A stretch of DNA of 64,000 bases from Balneola sp. EhC07 (GTDB taxonomy: Bacteria > Bacteroidota > Rhodothermia > Balneolales > Balneolaceae), in assembly GCF_001650905.1 (NCBI RefSeq), contig NZ_LXYG01000012.1:1-64000 (forward strand), in the 5' to 3' direction. Made by a program: the position numbers and the translations under genes. The notes below the pieces were generated by a model. It had not been told where the DNA came from and did not search any database. It saw nothing but the letters and a program-made list of their open reading frames with translations. This document shows positions 51,967 to 61,298 of this stretch, piece by piece; the first letter of the stretch is position 1; every line of letters starts with the position of its first letter.

Positions 51967-53475
51967 TTGAAAACACACGTACTTTTACTTCTCTCTTTAT
52001 TTTTAACTTCCGTTTATTTTAATGGTTGTGATGACACTATAAGCGGAGAACTTGCAGAAAACCAACCACCATCAACAAATTTGACTGTAGAAAGGATAAA
52101 TCGCGGAAGTGATTTTCGTTTGTCCAGCCAAATTCAAATTTCTTGGTTCGGTAATGATCCCGACGGATTTGTTGCAGGTTTTGAATATGCTATCAATGAT
52201 ACTTCAGAAAGTAATTTCACTTTTACCACTAAGACAGATAGTATTTTCATTCTCCCTATTACCCCCGGTCAACAAACGGATGATGTTTTATTTAAGGTAA
52301 GAGCTGTTGACGATAAAGGACTGGCAGATCCGGTAGGAGCATCATTGGTTTATCCAATAGTGAATTCTACACCTCAGGTATCTATCAATACTAATCAATC
52401 ACCACCTGATACATTATTTTCGGTTTCAAGTTTTGGGTGGAATTTCAGCGACCCTGATGGAATATTAAATCTTGCAAGTACAGAAATTGCTATTAACGAT
52501 ACTATTAATGGTTGGACTGAAATCCCTTTTACAGAAGATGATGATGGTCAACTGTTTATCTCTCTTGAAGTAGATAATACAACTTCAGGAACCACCGATG
52601 CACAAGTCTTTTTGGGAAGAAGCTATTCAACTCTTCAGGCAAATGGAGAAAATTTAACCATTCCGGTTAATGTTGGAGCTCGAAATACATTTTATGTAAG
52701 AGCGGTAGATGCAGCGGGTTCGGCTAGTGAAATAGATTCTTTATCATGGTATATAAAAGAGCAAACATCCAATACATTGTTCTTAAATGATTTCTCAGGT
52801 CCAAGCTCATCAGACAAACAACAATTTCATTTAGACTTATTACAGCAAAACGGAATTTCACCGGATATATGGATTATTAATGATGGAGAAGTTTCACAAG
52901 ATAAGGTAGCCCTTTCTAGTGCATTTCCGACAGTAATTGATCCAACTTTAATAAAGACACTTTCTAAATGGGATCATGTATACTGGATCTCAAATGACTT
53001 GGATAGAAATATTACATACGCTCAGGAAATATTAGATGAATTTTTTGATAACGGAGGTACTTCGTTTGTAAATATTCCGATGAAGAATTTAGATAGAGAA
53101 GATCCTGTTTTTAATTTCTTACCAGTGGATTCAATTCAAACAGGGCAATTTCTGATATTAGAAGATTCCTTGGTGACTCCAACCAATGTGTCAATATCAA
53201 ATACTCTAAGGGTGGAATCAGGTTCATTTGCTTTAAGTGGGGTGTTTCCGATCAAGGGAGTAAATGGCAGTACAAGTTTATATCAGGCTAATTTTGTAAG
53301 AAGAACAGCTACAGGTGGTGTTCGTCCTTATAATGATTATCAGTTTGTTACTATTGAAAACGCAGAAGGCAACCTTATTTACTTTAGTCTTGACTTGTCA
53401 AATCTGGATGGCAATAACAACATTAGTAATATGATACAAGAAGTAGTAATAGATCGTTTAGGCTTTAAACAATAG
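51967..53475 (+). CDS. Surface lipoprotein with fibronectin-like repeats
   Basis: This 502-residue protein starts at TTG with a lipoprotein signal peptide (VYFNGC, Cys21). Two Ig/fibronectin-like modules follow (about 40-135 and 140-260: IQISWFGNDPDGFVAGFEYA, SFGWNFSDPDGILNLASTE). An alpha/beta domain is next (about 268-390), starting TLFLNDFSGPSSSDKQQFHL and including FDNGGTSFVNIP. It precedes the TonB-dependent receptor by 4 bases and may act as its surface partner, as SusD-type lipoproteins do, but it does not look like SusD. The family is not recognised. Confidence 0.75.
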   Translation: MKTHVLLLLSLFLTSVYFNGCDDTISGELAENQPPSTNLTVERINRGSDFRLSSQIQISWFGNDPDGFVAGFEYAINDTSESNFTFTTKTDSIFILPITPGQQTDDVLFKVRAVDDKGLADPVGASLVYPIVNSTPQVSINTNQSPPDTLFSVSSFGWNFSDPDGILNLASTEIAINDTINGWTEIPFTEDDDGQLFISLEVDNTTSGTTDAQVFLGRSYSTLQANGENLTIPVNVGARNTFYVRAVDAAGSASEIDSLSWYIKEQTSNTLFLNDFSGPSSSDKQQFHLDLLQQNGISPDIWIINDGEVSQDKVALSSAFPTVIDPTLIKTLSKWDHVYWISNDLDRNITYAQEILDEFFDNGGTSFVNIPMKNLDREDPVFNFLPVDSIQTGQFLILEDSLVTPTNVSISNTLRVESGSFALSGVFPIKGVNGSTSLYQANFVRRTATGGVRPYNDYQFVTIENAEGNLIYFSLDLSNLDGNNNISNMIQEVVIDRLGFKQ

Positions 53476-53479
53476 AATT

Positions 53480-56434
53480 ATGAAAAATTTATACAGTTTA
53501 TGTACAGCCTTATTTGTGTTTGCAGTTAGTACATCAGCATTTGCGCAAACAGGTGGAATTAAAGGAATAATTACTGACGCTGAGACGGGAGAAACCTTAA
53601 TTGGTGCAACGGTACTTATTACTGGAACTAGCTTTGGTACAGCTACCGGTATTGATGGAGATTATGAAATTGATAACATTCGTCCGGGTGAATATTCAGT
53701 AAGAATCACGTACATCGGGTTCGAAACAGTACTTTTAACGGCAATCAAAGTTGAAGCCGGAGAATTTACAGAGCTTAATTACAAGCTAAAGCCTAAAGTT
53801 TTGACTTCAGGAGAAGAAATAGTTGTAATCGGAGAACGCCCTATTTTTGATGTAGAAAAATCGACTACTTCTTCAACTATCTCAAGAAAAGATATTGAAG
53901 CAGCTCCGGTTAGAAAAGTAGAGGACGCGGTTTCGCTACAGTCCGGTGTAATTAAAGATCCAACGGGTTTATACATTAAAGGTGGTCGTGCTTATGAAAC
54001 CGGCTATGTAGTTGACGGAGTTTCGGCACAAGATCCTTTAGCGGGAACTGGTTTTGGTCTGGATCTTGGAGCAAATTCTTTCAGCAATATTGAAGTAATA
54101 ACCGGAGGTGTTGGAGCTGAATATGGAGATGTTACTTCAGGTGTAGTTTCTGTAAAAACCAGAAACGGTGGAGATAATTACGAAGGAAGCTTTTCACATA
54201 AAAGAGATAATTTCGGTTCCAACGTAATGGACCATCAAGCTAATTATTTTCAGGATGTTTACGAATTAAGCATTGGTGGACCCGGAATTCTTGCGGAGAA
54301 AATATTACCAAAGCTGGGACTTGATCTGCCCGGAAAAATCACTTTTTATGCTACAGCTCAAGTTGCTTTAGAAGATGGATATACTAAATTATCAGCTGAT
54401 CAGATCCAGTCTTCTATTGTAGGTTCTGATTTTTGGTCGCCTCGTCAGGGAAATCGTTGGAATGGTATGATGAAACTTACCTACAATATAAAACCCGGAG
54501 TGAGGTTGCAGGCTGCTTATCAGCGATCCCTCACGATCAATCAAAACACCAGGATGCTTCAGATCACAGGTGCGGATACTCAGGTTCAGCCCGGTTTCCA
54601 GTTTGCATTTTCGAATGGGTTTTTGGACAATGCCAATACATATACTCACGATTCAAACCTTTCGTATTTAAAGTGGACTCAAACACTTTCGACTTCTTCT
54701 TTTTATGAAGTTCAGGTAAGTAGATTATTTACTCAATTGCGTGCAGATGCTAATGGGAGAAATTGGAGACCTGATATTGTAGATGGTGAATTTGATCCTG
54801 AAAGTATTGTGACTTTTCCGGGAGATGAATTTGAAGGAACAGGTGACTTTACTTATATCTTAGCTGGCCCCGGATATTTTAATAACGGTGGAATTGCGAC
54901 GCTGTGGCACGACCATTTTGCTGAAGAAATTACAGTCAGATCAAGTTACACTAAGTTATTTGGTGGACAAGAAAATCAGTTGGTGATAGGAATTGAGTCA
55001 AAGTTCAATGATTATCAGTGGATTGACATTACCCGTCCTTGGATCGGAGCTCCAATCAGAATTGATGAAAATACGGTTTCAGAAACTTTCAGAGTTGGAG
55101 AAAATTTTGATGCCTGGAGAGTAAAGCCAAAACGAGGAGCCTTGTTTATTACAGATAAGATTCGTTACAACGGATTGATTGCAAATATTGGTGGTAGATT
55201 CGAATATTGGGCTCCGGGAAGATATGTGGATGAACGAGTGGAAGAAGCGCTTGATCCGGATGTATTTTCAACGATCCCAACATTTGTTGCAGAAGAGTAT
55301 CAGAAAGACAGTAAAGAAATACTTGGCCTGAGATATAAATTTATTTTCTTGCCTAAAATTAATGTGTCTTTCCCTGTAAGAGAGAATCAGGTATTGTTCT
55401 TTAACTATGGGCATTCAGCAAGAATCCCTCACCCGAGTTTTGTATATGCAGGTTTAGATCCATTCTTTCAGGATCAGTCTGATCTCCCAAGTTTAGGAAA
55501 CCCGAATCTTAACAGAGAAGTTGATATCTCGTATGAGATCGGTCTCAGAAATCAGATCACATCAAATGATGCATTGAATATTTCTGCATTCTGGAGAGAT
55601 AAATATGATTTTGTTACTTCACAAAGTATCCGGGTAAATGATGTTGACGGCAGACCAGTTACCAAAGCATTCAGAATAAATGGTGACTATGCAAGATCTC
55701 GTGGTGTTGAAATCTCTTATCTGAAGCGTTATCAAGATCTGTTAAGAGGTCAACTTTCAGTAACCTATAGCCGAGCAGAAGGATTGAGCTCTACTAATGA
55801 TGATAACCTGAGTGGAATTTCAGGAAGTCAAAACGTTGGAAATAACATTGAAACCCCTCTTGCCTGGGACAGACCTTTTGATGTAAAAGGAAATGTTACT
55901 TTTACTCATGCCAGAGAAAAAGGGATATTAGACAGCCCTGTGTTAAATAATTTTCAGATATTTCTTTCTGCGGTATGGAGAAGTGGAGCGCGGTATACTC
56001 CTTATGAAAGAGTTGGTACAGAAAGAAATCCTATAACCGGAGAAGAAAACTGGAGACCAATTTATGAGCAGGTTAACGACCCTGCACAAAGATACAGTGA
56101 AGTTGGTCCGGCTTGGTTTTACATGGATTTCAATCTACAGAAATGGTTTACAATAGGAGAAACCCGGATTTCAACCTTCCTTGAGATTTCAAACTTCTTG
56201 AATAATAAAAGCGCAGTTGTTATAAATCCGGTAACCGGTGAAGGTTATAAGAACTACCCAAGTAACCAGTCCGAATTAGTAGCACTAAGAGATGACAGAT
56301 CATACGATGTGCCTAATGGTGTTCGTGATCCAAGATATTTAGATCCAACAGACAACGGATTACCTAACTACGAAAACCCCGCAAACTTTTTACAACAAAG
56401 ACATATTGTCTTTGGCCTTTCAATCAACTTTTGA
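53480..56434 (+). CDS. TonB-dependent outer-membrane receptor with carboxypeptidase-like N-terminal domain
   Basis: This 984-residue protein has a signal peptide (about 1-22). A CarboxypepD-reg-like domain follows (about 25-110: GIKGIITDAETGETLIGATV, GIDGDYEIDNIRPGEYSVRI), then a plug domain (about 125-240: VRKVEDAVSLQSGVI, GLYIKGGRAYETGYVVDGVS). A 22-strand-type barrel ends IVFGLSINF. Such receptors move large substrates using TonB energy. No FecR, SusD or typical siderophore gene is nearby, so the substrate is unknown. The stop overlaps the PorV-like start by 4 bases. Confidence 0.93.
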   Translation: MKNLYSLCTALFVFAVSTSAFAQTGGIKGIITDAETGETLIGATVLITGTSFGTATGIDGDYEIDNIRPGEYSVRITYIGFETVLLTAIKVEAGEFTELNYKLKPKVLTSGEEIVVIGERPIFDVEKSTTSSTISRKDIEAAPVRKVEDAVSLQSGVIKDPTGLYIKGGRAYETGYVVDGVSAQDPLAGTGFGLDLGANSFSNIEVITGGVGAEYGDVTSGVVSVKTRNGGDNYEGSFSHKRDNFGSNVMDHQANYFQDVYELSIGGPGILAEKILPKLGLDLPGKITFYATAQVALEDGYTKLSADQIQSSIVGSDFWSPRQGNRWNGMMKLTYNIKPGVRLQAAYQRSLTINQNTRMLQITGADTQVQPGFQFAFSNGFLDNANTYTHDSNLSYLKWTQTLSTSSFYEVQVSRLFTQLRADANGRNWRPDIVDGEFDPESIVTFPGDEFEGTGDFTYILAGPGYFNNGGIATLWHDHFAEEITVRSSYTKLFGGQENQLVIGIESKFNDYQWIDITRPWIGAPIRIDENTVSETFRVGENFDAWRVKPKRGALFITDKIRYNGLIANIGGRFEYWAPGRYVDERVEEALDPDVFSTIPTFVAEEYQKDSKEILGLRYKFIFLPKINVSFPVRENQVLFFNYGHSARIPHPSFVYAGLDPFFQDQSDLPSLGNPNLNREVDISYEIGLRNQITSNDALNISAFWRDKYDFVTSQSIRVNDVDGRPVTKAFRINGDYARSRGVEISYLKRYQDLLRGQLSVTYSRAEGLSSTNDDNLSGISGSQNVGNNIETPLAWDRPFDVKGNVTFTHAREKGILDSPVLNNFQIFLSAVWRSGARYTPYERVGTERNPITGEENWRPIYEQVNDPAQRYSEVGPAWFYMDFNLQKWFTIGETRISTFLEISNFLNNKSAVVINPVTGEGYKNYPSNQSELVALRDDRSYDVPNGVRDPRYLDPTDNGLPNYENPANFLQQRHIVFGLSINF

Positions 56435-57432
56435 TGAAAAATTACTCTAAACTTATTTCGTTTTTTATAGCCGGACTGATCTTATATCCTGGTGCGCAAA
56501 CATTTGGTCAAACATCTTATGGTGATGATCGATCGGGAACTGAAGGCTTTCAGTTTACCAAAATCACAGTGGATGCAAGAAGTGCAGGAATGGGGAATTC
56601 CAACATGGCTGATGCTACAGATGGATCCAGTTTATACTGGAACCCGGCAATGGCTTCAAAAATAGGTACTTCGTTTGCAAACCTTTCCCACACCTCTTAC
56701 TTAGTTGAAACGAGTCAACAGTACTTCAGCTATATTCATAAATACAACGATTTCGCTATTGGTGGTTCGGTTCAATATTTCACATCAGGAGATCAGAAGG
56801 TAACAACTGAAACACAACCGTTTGGCGATGGGCGTACTTTCAGAACTCATCATCTTTCTGCCGGATTAACAGGTTCTCACAAGATCACAGATCTTTTTAG
56901 TTATGGAATATCCCTTAGATACTATTATCTGAATTTCTATGATGTAACGTATCAAACTGGAGCCATAGATTTCGGTTTTTCATACGACGTTGGTGATACA
57001 GGATTAAGGTTTGGTGTGAGCGTAAACAACTTCGGTTTTGAAGCATCACCTGATGGGGAAGTAACAAACTCATCACCTGATGGAGAAACTACACAGGAAC
57101 CTGAAACTGAACTTTCATTGCCAACACGTTTTATTATTGCTGCTGCTTACGACCTGTACGAAACTGAGCAGAATAAGCTTGTAGTAACGGCTCAGGTCAA
57201 TAACCCAAGTGATAATTCGGAAGAGCTGAATATTGGTGGCGAATATAGTTTTATGGATCAGTTCTTTTTCAGAGCCGGATATGAATTCGGAAATGAAGAG
57301 AGAATTCTTCCGAGTTTTGGAGCAGGAATTAAAGTTCCATTTTCAGGGAAAACACTTAAAGCTGATTATGGCTTTACTAATTTTGATCGTTTAGGAACAA
57401 TACACAGAATTTCGTTAGGATTTAGTTTATGA
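56431..57432 (+). CDS. PorV/PorQ-family outer-membrane protein
   Basis: This 333-residue protein has a signal peptide (about 1-26) and the PorV/PorQ signature AGMGNSNMADATDGSSLYWN followed by NPAMASK. A FadL-like barrel follows, ending GTIHRISLGFSL. PorV carries T9SS cargo from the translocon to the attachment complex in Porphyromonas. A paralogue in this locus may serve the two T9SS-tail proteins upstream. It overlaps both neighbours by 4 bases. Confidence 0.9.
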   Translation: MMKNYSKLISFFIAGLILYPGAQTFGQTSYGDDRSGTEGFQFTKITVDARSAGMGNSNMADATDGSSLYWNPAMASKIGTSFANLSHTSYLVETSQQYFSYIHKYNDFAIGGSVQYFTSGDQKVTTETQPFGDGRTFRTHHLSAGLTGSHKITDLFSYGISLRYYYLNFYDVTYQTGAIDFGFSYDVGDTGLRFGVSVNNFGFEASPDGEVTNSSPDGETTQEPETELSLPTRFIIAAAYDLYETEQNKLVVTAQVNNPSDNSEELNIGGEYSFMDQFFFRAGYEFGNEERILPSFGAGIKVPFSGKTLKADYGFTNFDRLGTIHRISLGFSL

Positions 57433-58718
57433 GAGCAATGAAGAAATTAGGATTTTTATTAGCACTTTTTGTTGTTGCAGGAGTAGGTTGTGACAATATC
57501 TTTGGTTCCAAGAATGACGAAACAAATGAAGAAATTTTCGACGAAGGAAAGATAGATCCGCGCCTGGAGAACGTAGATGGTTATGCTCCTGTACTTCCTT
57601 TCTGGGGAGAGTTTGATGCACCAAATGATGTGCATATTGGCTTTGACACTTTTGTATATGTTACCGACAATGAAGGTGTTCATTTGCTTGACAGAGCAGA
57701 TCTTTCACCCAGAAGGACCATACAGTTGCAAGGGGCTAATGCAGTAACTCAGGATCGCTTATTAAACATTTATGTATCAGCACGAATTGATACAACGATC
57801 GACAAAAACGGAACACCAACTACCTTCAATCTTCCGGCTGTCTTTAAGATCAAGAATATGAATGGGGCCGGTGATATTCAATTTGTTGACACACTCATTT
57901 TTCCTTTTGATGATGCCAGCTTAAGTACTTCAGCTGCACAAAATGCCAGACTGAATAAAAGCTCATCAAATAATTATGAAAACGTTGAAATTACGGGTTT
58001 AACAATTTTAGCTGATAATTCTGTTTACATATCCCGAAGAGGACCCCAGAATAATACCAATCAAATTGCAGCACCGGATAATACAGTTCTTGAATTTGCC
58101 AGAATTGAAGTGAATGGCGTGCCTACAAATAAAATGACTAACGTTCGTCAGATCACTACGTTGAATCCAACTAATCCTTCACTTAGAAGTGCTGTTCGAT
58201 TAAGTTCTGTAGCTTCATTTGTTACCCCTCCTCAAAGAGATCGGTTAACTGATGACAGAAGCTTTTTAATTGCTCAGGCTTCTCAGGCCCAGGATATTGA
58301 TTTCAGAGTTCTTTGGATAAATGCTGTAGAAACGACTGATGGGCTGATATTTGAACAAAACTCGTCACTTCTTGCTCAGGACACTTCTCAGGCAAATGGG
58401 TTTTTATATGAACCCGGAAAATTTCAATTGCCTACTGACATTGCATTTTCCGGTGATGACGATGCTTTTATTTTTGTTGTTGATTCTGAAACCGACTCGC
58501 TTTATCAGTTTCAATCTAACGGACAGGAAGGAGTTAATCCTCCGGTTGGAGCTGATGCGGACAGCAAGAAAATAATCGTTTCGTTTGGTGGAGAAGGAGC
58601 GGGTCCAAAGCAGTTTATGAACCCAAGTGGAGTTGCTTACTACAGAACTATCGTATATGTAGCAGATACAGGGAATAACAGGATCGCCCGATTTAAACTA
58701 ACGACCGATTTCGAATAA
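57429..58718 (+). CDS. NHL-type beta-propeller lipoprotein
   Basis: This 429-residue protein has a lipoprotein signal peptide (GVGC, Cys21). Its repeats resemble NHL or six-bladed propeller blades: APNDVHIGFDTFVYVTDNEG, LPTDIAFSGDDDAFIFVVDS and PSGVAYYRTIVYVADTGNNR. It closes the receptor/PorV operon with a 4-base overlap. It may be a surface-exposed binding protein. An in-frame ATG at 57438 is a plausible alternative start. Confidence 0.8.
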   Translation: MRAMKKLGFLLALFVVAGVGCDNIFGSKNDETNEEIFDEGKIDPRLENVDGYAPVLPFWGEFDAPNDVHIGFDTFVYVTDNEGVHLLDRADLSPRRTIQLQGANAVTQDRLLNIYVSARIDTTIDKNGTPTTFNLPAVFKIKNMNGAGDIQFVDTLIFPFDDASLSTSAAQNARLNKSSSNNYENVEITGLTILADNSVYISRRGPQNNTNQIAAPDNTVLEFARIEVNGVPTNKMTNVRQITTLNPTNPSLRSAVRLSSVASFVTPPQRDRLTDDRSFLIAQASQAQDIDFRVLWINAVETTDGLIFEQNSSLLAQDTSQANGFLYEPGKFQLPTDIAFSGDDDAFIFVVDSETDSLYQFQSNGQEGVNPPVGADADSKKIIVSFGGEGAGPKQFMNPSGVAYYRTIVYVADTGNNRIARFKLTTDFE

Positions 58719-58755
58719 TCTATCACTTAAGTTGATCTTCTTTCATTCAAAAACA

Positions 58756-59955
58756 ATGAAAAATTTTCTATTAGCACTTTCGGTTTTACTTCTATTTGGT
58801 TGTTCACCTGAAAAAGAGCAACCACAGGTATTACTGATTTCCTTTGACGGATTTCGGGCAGATTATTTAACGAAAACAGAAACACCAAATTTTGATCGCC
58901 TGATCAAAAATGGTGCAACTGCAGATGGTCTGATACCGATCTTCCCAACGAAAACCTTTCCAAACCACTATGCCATTGCTACGGGTTTATATCCCGAGAA
59001 CAATGGATTGATCGGTAACAACATGTATGATCCTGAAATGGATGCCAGATATTCTATGGGGAACAGAGATGCAGTTGAAAATCCGGATTGGTATTTGGGT
59101 GAACCGATTTGGAATACGGTAGAAAAAGCAGGGAAAAAGGCAGGAACAATGTTCTGGATAGGGTCCGAAGCTCCTATTCAAAATATGAGACCGAATCATT
59201 GGAAAAGTTATGACGGAAGTATTGCTAACGAAGCCAGAATTGATACTGTGGTTAATTGGATGACCCGCGAGCAAGATCCTGTAGATTTTGGAACACTCTA
59301 TTTTAGTTTTGTTGACAGCCAGGGACATCGTCACGGACCGGATTCAGAAGAAGTAATTGAAGCTATTAAGCAGGCTGATGAGTTAGTTGGATATTTAATG
59401 GAAAAGCTGGAAAGCAACGAGTCCATTAATTTAATGATCGTTTCAGATCACGGGATGATCGAAGTATCGCCATCAAGAAAAGTTACTTTGGATGACTACA
59501 TCGACGTGAATAAAATTGAGATCATATCGTACTCTCCTGCACTCATGTTTAATGTAGAAGGTGAAGGCGAGGTAGAGGCTTTTGAAAGCCTGAAAAAGAA
59601 CGAAGAAAATTTCAAAGTATATCTCAAAGAAAATATTCCGGACCGTTATCATTTAAAAAATAATATCAGAGTTCCGGAAGTTCTTATGGTCGCTGATGAA
59701 GGTTACACGATAAATACGAAGCAGTTTTTTGAATCAAGAGGTAATGATTATCCAAGTGGTGGCGCGCACGGTTTTGACAATGCTAATCCCAAAATGGATG
59801 CGATCTTTGTAGCTTATGGACCTGCATTCAAAAAAGAAGTAAAGCTTGGTCGCTTCGAAAACATTCATCTTTATGAAGTTATGGCGAAAATATTGAATAT
59901 TGAACCGGCTCCGAATGATGGAGATATTGATGCTGTTATGGAGATACTTGAATAA
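58756..59955 (+). CDS. Ectonucleotide pyrophosphatase/phosphodiesterase-type lipoprotein
   Basis: This 399-residue protein (from ATG 58756) has a lipoprotein signal (LLFGC, Cys16) and the NPP/alkaline-phosphatase-superfamily core. LLISFDGFRADYL holds the first metal Asp, IFPTKTFPNHYAIATGLYPE the catalytic Thr, SFVDSQGHRHGPDS and MIVSDHGM the other metal ligands, and GGAHGFDN a late His. Members cleave nucleotide or phospholipid phosphodiesters outside the cytoplasm. A TTG at 58732 would add 8 residues before the signal peptide and is unlikely. Confidence 0.9.
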   Translation: MKNFLLALSVLLLFGCSPEKEQPQVLLISFDGFRADYLTKTETPNFDRLIKNGATADGLIPIFPTKTFPNHYAIATGLYPENNGLIGNNMYDPEMDARYSMGNRDAVENPDWYLGEPIWNTVEKAGKKAGTMFWIGSEAPIQNMRPNHWKSYDGSIANEARIDTVVNWMTREQDPVDFGTLYFSFVDSQGHRHGPDSEEVIEAIKQADELVGYLMEKLESNESINLMIVSDHGMIEVSPSRKVTLDDYIDVNKIEIISYSPALMFNVEGEGEVEAFESLKKNEENFKVYLKENIPDRYHLKNNIRVPEVLMVADEGYTINTKQFFESRGNDYPSGGAHGFDNANPKMDAIFVAYGPAFKKEVKLGRFENIHLYEVMAKILNIEPAPNDGDIDAVMEILE

Positions 59956-60024
59956 TTTGAATTGCATCTAATGCTTCAGCCTAAGATATTCCGAATCATC
60001 TAATGAAAATACAAAAATAACATA

Positions 60025-60360
60025 ATGCCCTACATTGTAACTGAACCTTGTGTTCAATGTAAATATACTAATTGCGCTGCTGTTTGCCCTGTAGACGCTT
60101 TTCGGGAAGGACCTAATTTTTTGACTATCGATCCCAACGAATGCATTGATTGCGATGCATGTGTTTCTGAATGTCCGGTAGAAGCTATTTATCCGGATGA
60201 CGAAGTACCTGAAAAGTGGGAACACTATATTGAGCTGAATGAACGTCTTGCTGAACAGTGGGAAGACAGAGTAATCAATGAAACTCAAGACGCGCTCCCT
60301 GATGCAGATGAATGGGCAACCAAAGAAGATAAATTAGACGAGCTTCAGGAAGAGTGGTAG
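60025..60360 (+). CDS. fdxA: Ferredoxin, FdxA type (two iron-sulfur clusters)
   Basis: This 111-residue ferredoxin starts PYIVTEPCVQCKYTNCAAVC and continues PVDAF. The second motif CIDCDACVSECPVEAIYPDD is a classical CxxCxxCxxxCP [4Fe-4S] site. The first motif (Cx2Cx4Cx3CP) is of the FdxA/7Fe type. The Cys usually seen after PVD (PVDCF) is Ala here. The C-terminal acidic helix (EEWATKEDK-like region) is also typical. It carries low-potential electrons; its partners are unknown. Confidence 0.92.
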   Translation: MPYIVTEPCVQCKYTNCAAVCPVDAFREGPNFLTIDPNECIDCDACVSECPVEAIYPDDEVPEKWEHYIELNERLAEQWEDRVINETQDALPDADEWATKEDKLDELQEEW

Positions 60361-60366
60361 TTTTAC

Positions 60367-60449
60367 GTCATTCCGAACTTGTTTCGGAATCTTATACTTT
60401 TTGAAGCCTTGATTAAACATTAAAGATCCTGAAACAAGTTCAGGATGAC
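60367..60449. repeat. Inverted pair of palindromic repeats between fdxA and folP
   Basis: Arm 1 (60367-60393) contains ATTCCGAACTTGTTTCGGAAT and arm 2 (60423-60449) contains ATCCTGAAACAAGTTCAGGAT. Each arm is a hairpin by itself, and the two arms are inverted copies of each other with a few changes. This is a dispersed-repeat form common in environmental bacteria. It fills most of the gap and ends just before the folP N-terminal codons. Confidence 0.8.
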
Positions 60450-60503
60450 CTATTTTTATTTGACATCTCAAAACTTGATTTAAACTTTACCACTCCCCAA
60501 ATA

Positions 60504-61286
60504 ATGGGGATTATAAATGCCACTCCGGATTCTTTTAGTGATGGTGGTAAGTATATCCATGTAGAACGCGCACTCGACAGGATCCATATTATGCGCAGAG
60601 ATGGAGCTTCTATCATTGATATTGGTGGCGAGTCTACCCGTCCGGGATCGGATCCGGTTTCTGAACAGGAAGAAATAGATCGGGTTATTCCTGTTCTTGA
60701 AAAAGCTGCACAGACATTCCCTGATCTCGTTTATTCAATTGACACAACCAAGTTCAAAGTAGCTGAAGAAGCACTAAAAGCCGGAGCCGGTATAATAAAT
60801 GACGTAAGCGGGTTACAGAAATCTCCCGCTATGGCTGAACTGGCAGCCAAGCATGACGCAGCCTATGTGATAATGCATTCTCAGGGAGATCCAAAAACAA
60901 TGCAGGATGCTCCAAAATACGATAATGTGATAGAAGATTTACTTCAGTTTTTTGAAAACAAGATCGCTTTTGCCCGGTCAAAAGGAGTTCAGGAAATAAT
61001 TATTGATCCGGGTATTGGCTTTGGTAAAACTCTGGAGCATAATTTAAAATTACTCGCCCACCTTGATAAATTCACAAAAATTGGCGTTCCTGTGTTAATT
61101 GGAGCATCACGAAAATCGATGATCGGAAAAATTCTGGATGAGAGACCTGCTGATGATCGGTTGATCGGAACGGTTTCAGTTCACTATGATGCACTCATGA
61201 AAGGAGTAAAAATACTTCGTGTGCATGATGTTAAGGAAGCTTCCGATTCATTACGTATATTCCAAGCAATTCAATCACAACGCTAG
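60504..61286 (+). CDS. folP: Dihydropteroate synthase (start codon unclear)
   Basis: This enzyme joins para-aminobenzoate to the pterin in folate synthesis. GIINATPDSFSDGG, GESTRPGSDPVSEQEE, NDVSGLQ, DPGIGFGKTLEHNLKLL and GASRKSM are the family blocks. From ATG 60504 the protein has 260 residues, but the conserved region begins immediately at that Met. The 15 codons just upstream, in frame, read FDISKLDLNFTTPQI, the expected FolP N-terminus. That frame contains no ATG, GTG or TTG. An ATG at 60445 is out of frame by one base. Either a rare start is used or a one-base deletion sits near the T-run at 60453. dacA follows after 12 bases. Confidence 0.95.
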   Translation: MGIINATPDSFSDGGKYIHVERALDRIHIMRRDGASIIDIGGESTRPGSDPVSEQEEIDRVIPVLEKAAQTFPDLVYSIDTTKFKVAEEALKAGAGIINDVSGLQKSPAMAELAAKHDAAYVIMHSQGDPKTMQDAPKYDNVIEDLLQFFENKIAFARSKGVQEIIIDPGIGFGKTLEHNLKLLAHLDKFTKIGVPVLIGASRKSMIGKILDERPADDRLIGTVSVHYDALMKGVKILRVHDVKEASDSLRIFQAIQSQR

Positions 61287-61298
61287 ACGGCCACTACA

